Source: Clostridia bacterium (GTDB lineage Bacteria > Bacillota > Clostridia > Monoglobales > Monoglobaceae). Taken from it: DNA of 64,000 nucleotides. Shown piece after piece: positions 57,930-64,000 of this stretch (within the stretch, counting starts at the first letter, position 1; each line of letters begins with the position of its first letter). Under the pieces are notes generated by a model. The model saw only the letters and a list, made by a program, of their open reading frames with translations. It made no database searches and was not told the origin of the DNA. The stretch spans positions 186,001-250,000 of the forward strand of contig JAGARO010000004.1 in the NCBI GenBank assembly GCA_017622215.1, in the 5' to 3' direction. A program made the translations under genes and the position numbers.

Positions 57930-58739
57930 ATGGATGCTGTAATTTCATTCGGAAAGGGAGGCCCTGTGTTTCATATAAACAGGGTTGCCTTTTCTATTGG
58001 AAACATTGAGGTTTACTGGTACGGGCTCATAATCGGACTTGCAATCCTTGTGGGTGTGTGCCTTGCCCTTGTAGAAATCAAAAAAACAGAGCTGAGTATG
58101 GACGATTTCCTCAATATGTTTTTAATAGGCGTGCCTGTGGCGATTGTATGTGCAAGGCTCTACTATGTAATCTTCAGCTGGGATATGTATAAGGATAATC
58201 TCTGGGAGATTTTTAATCTTCGTGGCGGTGGGATTGCAATTTACGGTGCGCTTATAGGCATATTCCTTATGATAATTATCTATTCAAAAGTCAGAAAAAT
58301 CCCTATGGGAGTTCCTTTTGATATTCTGGGGAGCATAGTTCCTTTCTGTCAGGCAATCGGCAGGTGGGGGAACTTTGTAAACGGAGAGGCTTTTGGCGGA
58401 CCCACAAATCTCCCCTGGGCTATGACTATTGAGAGGGAAATTTATCCTCTTGCAGAGGCTGCCTTAGTTGTAGCAGAAAGCGTACACCCTACATTCCTCT
58501 ACGAAAGCCTTTGGAATTTACTTACAGGAATATTTTTGTGGACTTATAAGAAACATAAAAAATTTGAGGGCGAGGTATTTTGCCTTTACCTGATAAGCTA
58601 CGGAATCGGCAGATTTCTAATCGAGGGACTTCGCACAGACTCTCTGTATTTAGGACCATTCAGAGTTTCACAGCTTGTAGCTCTGGCTACAGCTCTCATA
58701 GGAATAATAATCATATACAAAAACCGCAAAAAGATATAA
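57930..58739 (+). CDS. lgt: Prolipoprotein diacylglyceryl transferase
   Basis: Lgt transfers diacylglycerol from phosphatidylglycerol to the lipobox cysteine of prolipoproteins in the membrane. The protein has 269 residues with about seven membrane segments. It has the signature GRWGNFVNGEAFGGPT near residue 146, the conserved GGGIAIYGALIG near 100, and a late SYGIGRFLIEGLRTD near 230. Its place directly after the M16 peptidases is unusual and may be only a shared transcript. A terminator follows. Confidence 0.96.
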   Translation: MDAVISFGKGGPVFHINRVAFSIGNIEVYWYGLIIGLAILVGVCLALVEIKKTELSMDDFLNMFLIGVPVAIVCARLYYVIFSWDMYKDNLWEIFNLRGGGIAIYGALIGIFLMIIIYSKVRKIPMGVPFDILGSIVPFCQAIGRWGNFVNGEAFGGPTNLPWAMTIEREIYPLAEAALVVAESVHPTFLYESLWNLLTGIFLWTYKKHKKFEGEVFCLYLISYGIGRFLIEGLRTDSLYLGPFRVSQLVALATALIGIIIIYKNRKKI

Positions 58740-58758
58740 TTTTAATAAAAAATTGGAT

Positions 58759-58792
58759 AAGAAACACTACATTTGGTAGTGTTTCTTTTTTT
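58759..58792 (+). terminator. Intrinsic terminator after lgt
   Basis: AAGAAACACTAC (58759-58770) pairs with GTAGTGTTTCTT (58776-58787) in a perfect 12-bp stem with a 5-base loop, followed by T residues. Confidence 0.93.
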
Positions 58793-58816
58793 GTAACACA
58801 AATGTAAAAGTTTTTT

Positions 58817-58844
58817 AAAAAAATTTTAAAAAAATATTAAAAAA
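58817..58844 (+). promoter_or_regulatory. Phased A-tracts upstream of the dcw promoter
   Basis: Three A-tracts (58817-58823, 58828-58834 and 58839-58844) are spaced about 11 bases centre to centre, just upstream of the -35 box at 58848. This could bend DNA or act as an UP element. Confidence 0.5.
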
Positions 58845-58847
58845 GTA

Positions 58848-58876
58848 TTGCAATTGAATATTTTTAATGTTACAAT
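58848..58876 (+). promoter_or_regulatory. Sigma-A promoter of the dcw cluster
   Basis: TTGCAA (58848-58853), a 17-base spacer, then TACAAT (58871-58876). Transcription should begin near 58883, at the first repeat of the MraZ box. Confidence 0.85.
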
Positions 58877-58882
58877 GTAGAA

Positions 58883-58918
58883 AAGTGGTATGAAGTGGCA
58901 AAATGTGTCATGAAGTGG
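58883..58918 (+). promoter_or_regulatory. MraZ box (10-bp direct repeats)
   Basis: AAGTGG occurs at 58883, 58893 and 58913, with a degenerate ATGTGT at 58903, so four units are spaced exactly 10 bases apart. MraZ is known to bind such regularly spaced direct repeats before its own gene. Being at the transcription start, it should autorepress the cluster. Confidence 0.85.
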
Positions 58919-58948
58919 CAAATTTCGAGCAAAAAGGAGGCGATTTTC

Positions 58949-59380
58949 ATGCTGTTGGGAACTTATGAGCATAATATGGACGCAAAAGGCAGAGTTTCTA
59001 TCCCTGCAAAGTTCAGGGATGACTTAGGTTCTACCTTTGTAATTTCCTACGGTCTTGACCATTGCCTTTATGTTTATTCTATGGAAGAATGGACAAAGTT
59101 TGCTGACGAAATTAACGCGGGAAAAGGCACAAATGCCCTTAAAATAAAGAGATTTTTTATGAGTAACGCCTGTGAATGTGAAATTGACTCACAGGGCAGA
59201 GCTTTAATCCCACAGAGCTTTAAGATTTACGCAAACCTTACAAAAGAGGTTACAATCATCGGTGTATCCACAAGAGCTGAAATCTGGAACAGAGAAGATT
59301 GGAACAGCTTTAAAGCTGATAACGATTTAAGCACAGAAAATATCGGCGAATATATGAATGAACTTGGTATGATGTTATGA
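58949..59380 (+). CDS. mraZ: Transcriptional regulator MraZ
   Basis: MraZ is an AbrB-like DNA-binding protein that regulates the division and cell wall (dcw) cluster it heads. It has two tandem SpoVT/AbrB-like halves with [17 protein letters not shown] (residues about 10-26) and [16 protein letters not shown] (about 84-99). The ATG at 58949 follows GGAGG at 58936-58940; an upstream in-frame start at 58895 lies inside the operator. The length of 143 residues is normal. It overlaps rsmH by 4 bases. Confidence 0.96.
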   Translation: MLLGTYEHNMDAKGRVSIPAKFRDDLGSTFVISYGLDHCLYVYSMEEWTKFADEINAGKGTNALKIKRFFMSNACECEIDSQGRALIPQSFKIYANLTKEVTIIGVSTRAEIWNREDWNSFKADNDLSTENIGEYMNELGMML

Positions 59381-60312
59381 TGTTTAACCATTTTTCAGTT
59401 TTGCTTGATGAAAGTATTGAAATGCTTGATATTAACCCTGAGGGAGTTTATGTTGACGGAACTCTTGGCGGAGGAGGACATTCTTCTCTTATCTGCCAAA
59501 GACTTTCGGAAAAGGGAACTCTTATCGGCATAGACAGGGACACAACAGCCATTGAGGCTGCCACGGAAAGACTTTCTTCCTATAATAATAAAAAGATAAT
59601 TATCCATGACAATTTTATGAATATTAAAAATATTCTTAAGGAATTGGGCGTTGATAAAATAGACGGAGCAATTTTAGACCTTGGAGTTTCCTCTCCACAG
59701 CTTGACACAGCTGAAAGAGGCTTCAGCTATAATATGGATGCTCCTCTTGATATGAGAATGGACAGGGATAGCAATTTTTCGGCATATGATGTAGTAAACG
59801 GCTATTCCGAGGATGAACTTAAGAGAATAATTTTTGCTTACGGCGAAGAAAAATTTGCCCCGCAGATTGCAAGGGAAATTGTAAAGCACAGAGCTGAAAA
59901 GCCAATCAAAACAACCTTTGAACTTTCGGAGATTATTAAAAATTCAATGCCTGTTAAGGCGAGATTTGCAGATAAACACCCTGCAAAGCGAACATTCCAG
60001 GCGATAAGAATTGAAGTAAACCGCGAACTTGAGCCCCTTGAGGATGCAATCCGTGATTTTGCAGAGGTGCTTAAGCCTCAGGGAGTTTTAGGAATAATTA
60101 CATTCCATTCATTGGAAGACAGAATTGTTAAAAATACATTTTTGGATTTAACCAAAGGGTGTATATGCCCAAAGGAATTTCCTGTTTGTGTCTGCGGACA
60201 TAAACCAACGGGCGAGCTTGTCAACAGAAAGCCTGTTGTAGCAACAGATACCGAACTTAAGGAGAATAACAGGTCCCACAGCGCAAAGCTGAGAGGACTT
60301 AGGAAATTATAG
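59377..60312 (+). CDS. rsmH: 16S rRNA m4C1402 methyltransferase RsmH (MraW)
   Basis: RsmH methylates N4 of cytidine 1402 in 16S rRNA. SAM-binding [11 protein letters not shown] lies at about residues 26-36, [10 protein letters not shown] near 101, the [15 protein letters not shown] region near 115, and the late [10 protein letters not shown] near 245. The length of 311 residues is normal. The start overlaps the mraZ stop; an adjacent second ATG at 59380 is equally possible. Confidence 0.97.
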   Translation: MMFNHFSVLLDESIEMLDINPEGVYVDGTLGGGGHSSLICQRLSEKGTLIGIDRDTTAIEAATERLSSYNNKKIIIHDNFMNIKNILKELGVDKIDGAILDLGVSSPQLDTAERGFSYNMDAPLDMRMDRDSNFSAYDVVNGYSEDELKRIIFAYGEEKFAPQIAREIVKHRAEKPIKTTFELSEIIKNSMPVKARFADKHPAKRTFQAIRIEVNRELEPLEDAIRDFAEVLKPQGVLGIITFHSLEDRIVKNTFLDLTKGCICPKEFPVCVCGHKPTGELVNRKPVVATDTELKENNRSHSAKLRGLRKL

Positions 60313-60328
60313 AAAAGGAGGCTGAAAA

Positions 60329-60805
60329 ATGAACAGACTTGACTATCTTTCGAGTAATGCACATAAGTTTGATTATGAAGTAAATACTGAAAAGACAGCC
60401 CAGCTTAAGACTGTAAGAAAGCAGAAGAAAAAAGCTCTTACAGGACTTAAAAAGTTCATTTTAACAGCATCCCTTTTCGCAGTTGTATTTTCTATTATAA
60501 GCGGTTATGTTAAGCTTGACGAGGCGAAAAACAACGCCCTGATGCTCCAGAAAGAGCTTAAAAGCATCACCGCCGACAATCAGCTTCTCCAGCAGAAAAT
60601 AGATAGTGCAGTTGACTTAAATGCTCTGCAGAAAAAGGCTGTGGAAGAGTACGGAATGGTTAAGCCTGAACGCTCACAGACAATCTATGTTGACATAACA
60701 AGAGAGGACTATTCTGAAAGAAAGGGTAAGGACGAGCCCACAGGTAAGCTTAAGCTCCACGGCGTAACAGGTACTCTTATAAATTCTATACATATACTCC
60801 ACTAA
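60329..60805 (+). CDS. ftsL: FtsL-like cell division protein
   Basis: This 158-residue protein has the FtsL layout: a basic cytoplasmic N-terminus of about 48 residues, one membrane helix at about 45-66 (FILTASLFAVVFSIISGYV), and a periplasm-side coiled coil at about 68-110 (LQKELKSITADNQLLQQKID). Sequence conservation in FtsL is low, so position between rsmH and spoVD is the main support. AAAGGAGG precedes the ATG. The end of the gene, including the stop codon, is part of a possible hairpin. Confidence 0.8.
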   Translation: MNRLDYLSSNAHKFDYEVNTEKTAQLKTVRKQKKKALTGLKKFILTASLFAVVFSIISGYVKLDEAKNNALMLQKELKSITADNQLLQQKIDSAVDLNALQKKAVEEYGMVKPERSQTIYVDITREDYSERKGKDEPTGKLKLHGVTGTLINSIHILH

Positions 60806-60883
60806 CGGGCATAAATGGAGTGCGAGCAAATATAATTAAATAACGAACCGGTGGCTTATGCTATGTGGGTAACGGGTGCCGGT
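60796..60883 (+). ncRNA. Possible structured leader between ftsL and spoVD (two hairpins with complementary loops)
   Basis: Hairpin A pairs ACTCCA (60796-60801) with TGGAGT (60816-60821). Hairpin B pairs ACCGGTG (60847-60853) with TGCCGGT (60877-60883), including two G-T pairs. The loop of A (GCATAA, 60809-60814) is complementary to the loop of B (TTATGC, 60856-60861). TAACGGG occurs in both loops. The 103-base gap is richer in G and C than other gaps here and has no convincing gene. No known riboswitch class was recognised. Confidence 0.35.
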
Positions 60884-60908
60884 ATCAAGTCCAGAGAGGT
60901 ATAAAACG

Positions 60909-63131
60909 GTGCGTAATTTTAGATGTTCCACAGCCCAGAAAAAAAGAATATTGATTTTATTATGCATAGTTTTACTATGCTTTTTTGCGTTATTTATAAG
61001 ACTTTTCTATTGGCAGGTTATAAGAGGAGAGGACTTATCTCTCGCAGCCCATGAACAGCAAACCACAGACAGCGTTATAACTCCCGACCGAGGACTAATA
61101 TACGACAGAAACTACACTGTTCTTGCCAATAATATGACAGTTGAAACCATAAGCATTACCCCGTCAATTACAAGAGATAATGAGGATATGTACTATGTGG
61201 CAAAGGGTATAGCTGATATTTTAGAGCTCGACCCTGAGGACATTATGGCTAAAATGGAAAGAGAGTCCTATTTTGAGTACATCAAGAAAAAAGTGCCAAA
61301 GGATAAGGCTGACGAAGTCCGTAATTTTATAGCTAAAAATAAGGTTAAGGGCTTTAACTTTACAGAAGATACAAAGAGATATTACCCATACGGTGCCTTT
61401 GCCTCACAGGTTATAGGCTTCACAGGCGGCGACAATCAGGGGCTTGAGGGCATTGAAATGGTTTATAACGATGTTTTAAGCGGAACATCAGGACGCCTTG
61501 TGTCTAACGGCGGAGTTATGGGTCTTGAGCTTCCTGACAGCTACGAAAACTACGTTGCGCCTGAAGAGGGAAGAAGTATTGTTCTCACAATCGACGAAAC
61601 AATCCAGCATTATGTAGAAAAGCATCTTGAGAATGCAAGAATTGAAAATGAGCTTGAAGAGGGCGCAGCCTGTATCGTTATGGATATAAAAACAGGTGAA
61701 ATTCTTGCTATGGCAACTGCTCCTGACTATGACTTAAACCAGCCTTTTGCAATAAATCAGGCTGTTATTGATAAATATCCTGAAATAGAAGAGGAACTTG
61801 AAGACCTTGAGGGAGACGAATATAACGCGAAGATTACTCAGGCTACACAGTTCTTAAAGAGAAATAAGGCTGTTGTTGACTCCTACGAGCCAGGTTCAAC
61901 TTTTAAGGTTGCAGTTGCCTCGATGGCACTGGAAGAAAACCTTGTGGATAAGGGAGAATCCTATTACTGCGGAGGCTCAATCAAGGTTGCCGACAGGTCA
62001 ATCCGCTGTGCCAACACAAAGGGCCACGGCTCCCAGACCTTCTCACAGGCAGTACAGAATTCCTGTAACCCTGCCTTTATTACCATTGGACAAAAGGTAG
62101 GAACTACAAAGTTCTTAAAATATCTTAAGGGCTTTGGATTTTTAGCTCCCACAGGAATTGAACTTCCCGGGGAAACTTCAGGTATTTTCCATTCCGCTGA
62201 CAATTTCAAGGAAATTGACCTTGCAACCTCTTCTTTCGGACAGAGCTTTAACGTAACTCCACTCCAGATGGTGCAGATGGCTGCGGGAATTGCCAACGGC
62301 GGAAGAATGATGAAGCCTCACCTTGTAAAACAGGTAGTGGATAAGGACTTAAATGTAATTCAGGACATAGAGCCTACTTTTGTAAGACAGATTGTTTCAA
62401 AGGAAACAAGTGAGAAAATGATGACTACTCTTGAGTCGGTTGTATCTGTGGGCGGTGGTAAAAATGCCTACCTTGCAGGCTACAGAATTGCAGGTAAAAC
62501 AGGTACTTCCGAAAAACAGCCTCGAGGAAACGGGCATTATGTTGCATCATTTTTAGGAATTGCACCTGCTGACGAGCCGAGGGTTGTGTGTCTTGTAATC
62601 CTCGACCAGCCAAAGGTTGGAAATACATACTACGGCGGTTTGATTGCAGCTCCTGTGGTTAAAAATATTATGGATGAAACTCTTCAGTATTTAGGAGTTG
62701 AACCGAAATATACACAGGAAGAAATGGCAATGATAGATATAACAGTTCCGAATGTAATGGGAAAGACTCCTGAGGAGGCAAAGAAAGCTCTTGTTACAGC
62801 GGGACTTACAATCAAAACTGTAGGAAACGGTGAGAAGATTAGTGACCAGATGCCAAAGGCATACTCCAAGGTTGCAAAGAACTCTGTAATTTACACATAC
62901 ACAGGGGACAGTAAGGCTGAGCAGAGTGTTACAGTTCCGAATGTGCTTAATATGACTGCTTCACAGGCAAATAAGGCTTTAACTGATGCAGGACTTAATG
63001 TTAAAATAAGAGGACTTTCTACATCGGGCGGTATTGCAATCTGTACGGGAATGTCCCCGAAAGAGGGAACAGCCTTAGAGCCAGGCTCTATTGTAACTCT
63101 TGACTTCTCCTACGCTGAACTCCGAGATTAA
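60909..63131 (+). CDS. spoVD: Class B penicillin-binding protein with PASTA domains (SpoVD/FtsI)
   Basis: This is a membrane-anchored peptidoglycan transpeptidase, either the division FtsI or the sporulation-specific SpoVD. A membrane helix covers residues 13-35. The dimerisation domain follows, then the transpeptidase domain with S330 in PGSTFK, S385 in SCNPAF, and K530 in KTGTSE. Two PASTA domains end the protein (about 613-675 and 676-738). The GTG at 60909 follows AGAGGT at 60895-60900; an upstream in-frame GTG at 60876 lies in the hairpin and has no site. The length of 740 residues fits SpoVD. Whether a separate vegetative FtsI exists cannot be seen here. Confidence 0.92.
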   Translation: MRNFRCSTAQKKRILILLCIVLLCFFALFIRLFYWQVIRGEDLSLAAHEQQTTDSVITPDRGLIYDRNYTVLANNMTVETISITPSITRDNEDMYYVAKGIADILELDPEDIMAKMERESYFEYIKKKVPKDKADEVRNFIAKNKVKGFNFTEDTKRYYPYGAFASQVIGFTGGDNQGLEGIEMVYNDVLSGTSGRLVSNGGVMGLELPDSYENYVAPEEGRSIVLTIDETIQHYVEKHLENARIENELEEGAACIVMDIKTGEILAMATAPDYDLNQPFAINQAVIDKYPEIEEELEDLEGDEYNAKITQATQFLKRNKAVVDSYEPGSTFKVAVASMALEENLVDKGESYYCGGSIKVADRSIRCANTKGHGSQTFSQAVQNSCNPAFITIGQKVGTTKFLKYLKGFGFLAPTGIELPGETSGIFHSADNFKEIDLATSSFGQSFNVTPLQMVQMAAGIANGGRMMKPHLVKQVVDKDLNVIQDIEPTFVRQIVSKETSEKMMTTLESVVSVGGGKNAYLAGYRIAGKTGTSEKQPRGNGHYVASFLGIAPADEPRVVCLVILDQPKVGNTYYGGLIAAPVVKNIMDETLQYLGVEPKYTQEEMAMIDITVPNVMGKTPEEAKKALVTAGLTIKTVGNGEKISDQMPKAYSKVAKNSVIYTYTGDSKAEQSVTVPNVLNMTASQANKALTDAGLNVKIRGLSTSGGIAICTGMSPKEGTALEPGSIVTLDFSYAELRD

Positions 63132-63199
63132 ACAATTTGCATCGGCATTTTATGCCGGTGCAGATTTCCGTATATAAAGTTAAAAGGAAGGGAATAAAA

Positions 63200-64000
63200 A
63201 TGAAGTTATCCGAATTACTTGAAAATATAGATGTCCTTGATATAAAAGGCGTAACTGATATGAATATTTCGGGAATAACCTTTAACTCAAAGGAGGTTAA
63301 ACCTGGTTACCTTTTTGTTTGTATAAAGGGATTTACAACTGACGGACATAGCTTTGCCCGTAACGCAATTGACGCAGGGGCTGTGGCAATTTTAGCAGAG
63401 CACTTTATCGAGGGAATTGACGCCTCAACAGTTGTGGTTAAGGATACAAGGGCGGCAGCAGGTATGATGACTGCAAAGTTTTATGACTATCCTTTCAGGA
63501 AGTTCCGCCTTATCGGCGTAACAGGCACAAACGGAAAAACTACAACTACTTATCTTGTAAAGTCAATTCTTGAAGATAAGGGTTATAAGGTTGGTTTAAT
63601 CGGCACAAACCAGAACTTAATCGGAAATAAGGTTATCCCTGCGGAGAGAACTACCCCTGATTTTATTGAACTTATGCAGCTTTTCAACCAATTCGCAGAA
63701 GAAGGGGCAGATTTTGTTGTAATGGAGGTTTCCTCCCATTCCCTTGCTCTCGACAGAGTTACAGCCTGTGAATACGAGGTTGGCGCCTTTACAAATATTA
63801 CCCAGGACCACCTTGATTTCCATAAGACAATGGAAAATTATCTTGAGGCAAAATCAAAGCTCTTTAAGATTTGTGAAAAGGGTGTAATAAATAACGATAT
63901 TGAGTCTGCAGATTACTTAAAGAAAAATGCAGATTGCGGATATATCACTTACGGTAAGGAAAATGAGGCTGACCTTAAGGCTGAAAATATAGTTTATACA
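63200..64000 (+). CDS. murE: UDP-N-acetylmuramoyl-L-alanyl-D-glutamate ligase MurE, N-terminal part (cut by window edge)
   Basis: MurE adds the third stem-peptide residue (usually meso-diaminopimelate or lysine) in the cytoplasm. The frame is open from the ATG at 63200, after GGAAGGG, to the end of the window, giving 267 codons. ITFNSKEVKPGYLFVCIKG at about residues 26-44 and the ATP-binding VTGTNGKTTTTYLV near 109 are typical, as are VMEVSSHSLALDRV near 174 and FTNITQDHLDFH near 194. The part that decides which amino acid is added lies beyond the window. It follows spoVD by 68 bases in the dcw order. Confidence 0.96.
   Translation, partial: MKLSELLENIDVLDIKGVTDMNISGITFNSKEVKPGYLFVCIKGFTTDGHSFARNAIDAGAVAILAEHFIEGIDASTVVVKDTRAAAGMMTAKFYDYPFRKFRLIGVTGTNGKTTTTYLVKSILEDKGYKVGLIGTNQNLIGNKVIPAERTTPDFIELMQLFNQFAEEGADFVVMEVSSHSLALDRVTACEYEVGAFTNITQDHLDFHKTMENYLEAKSKLFKICEKGVINNDIESADYLKKNADCGYITYGKENEADLKAENIVYT

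Noticed and set aside
58895-58948. A longer N-terminus for MraZ starting at 58895
   Set aside because: It would begin within the MraZ operator, and the residues before MLLGTYEH do not fit the family; GGAGG supports 58949.
60851-60904. A 17-codon open frame (GTG to TAA) in the ftsL-spoVD gap
   Set aside because: It has no ribosome binding site, overlaps the predicted hairpin, and is short enough to occur by chance.

Overview
This 64 kb window is gene-dense, AT-rich core chromosome from a spore-forming Firmicute, most likely class Clostridia; a lower rank cannot be read from the sequence alone. The call rests on sporulation genes (ylbJ, yqfC, yqfD, spoIIP, ytvI, spoVD), a CIRCE-controlled hrcA-grpE-dnaK-dnaJ operon, the era-yqzL-recO order, an ECF transporter energising module next to truA, a PASTA-type SpoVD transpeptidase in the dcw cluster, and strong GGAGG-type ribosome binding sites. 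I count 61 protein genes, of which dnaB (left edge) and murE (right edge) are cut by the window. Only five genes (ylbJ, eno, ytvI, apgM and a DUF378 gene) lie on the minus strand. No rRNA, tRNA, CRISPR array, prophage or insertion sequence was seen, and no gene-free stretch reaches 300 bases.

Layout. 1-7.4 kb: end of dnaB, tilS, hpt, gltX, trpS, then tagO/wecA-like and wecB, which make precursors for wall teichoic acid or a related polymer. 7.5-10.2 kb: sporulation genes ylbJ (minus) and yqfC-yqfD. 10.3-14.2 kb: phoH, ybeY, era, a small yqzL gene, recO and a short QueG-like Fe-S protein. 14.2-22.3 kb: a methyltransferase, ecfA1-ecfA2-ecfT-truA, a DUF5711 protein, cvpA, rho and a polysaccharide deacetylase. 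22.4-27.5 kb: glycolysis (pgk, tpiA, gpmI, convergent eno). 27.6-38.8 kb: spoIIP, lepA, hemW, the heat-shock operon, prmA, rsmE and a small membrane protein. 38.8-41.1 kb (minus): ytvI and apgM. 41.2-46.3 kb: a PucR/CdaR-type regulator, ftsE, ftsX, an M23 peptidase and an S41 peptidase, a likely division/wall hydrolysis unit. 46.3-58.7 kb: an unknown protein, greA, lysS, a 1344-residue surface protein, a D-lactate dehydrogenase, another unknown, DUF378, a pair of M16 peptidases and lgt. 58.8-64 kb: the start of the dcw cluster (mraZ, rsmH, ftsL, spoVD, murE).

Regulation is unusually legible. Twelve sigma-A-type promoters with exactly 17-bp spacers can be read, together with a perfect CIRCE operator, a 10-bp-phased MraZ box, and many intrinsic terminators.

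Nothing here is a clearly new system. The observations most worth follow-up are: a 232-bp MITE-like element with 26-bp terminal inverted repeats that fills the gpmI-eno gap, with a second partial copy after wecB; a possible kissing-hairpin RNA between ftsL and spoVD; hairpins that bury the ribosome binding sites of yqzL and ytvI; a LexA-like dyad before the DUF378 gene; and phased A-tracts upstream of the dcw promoter.
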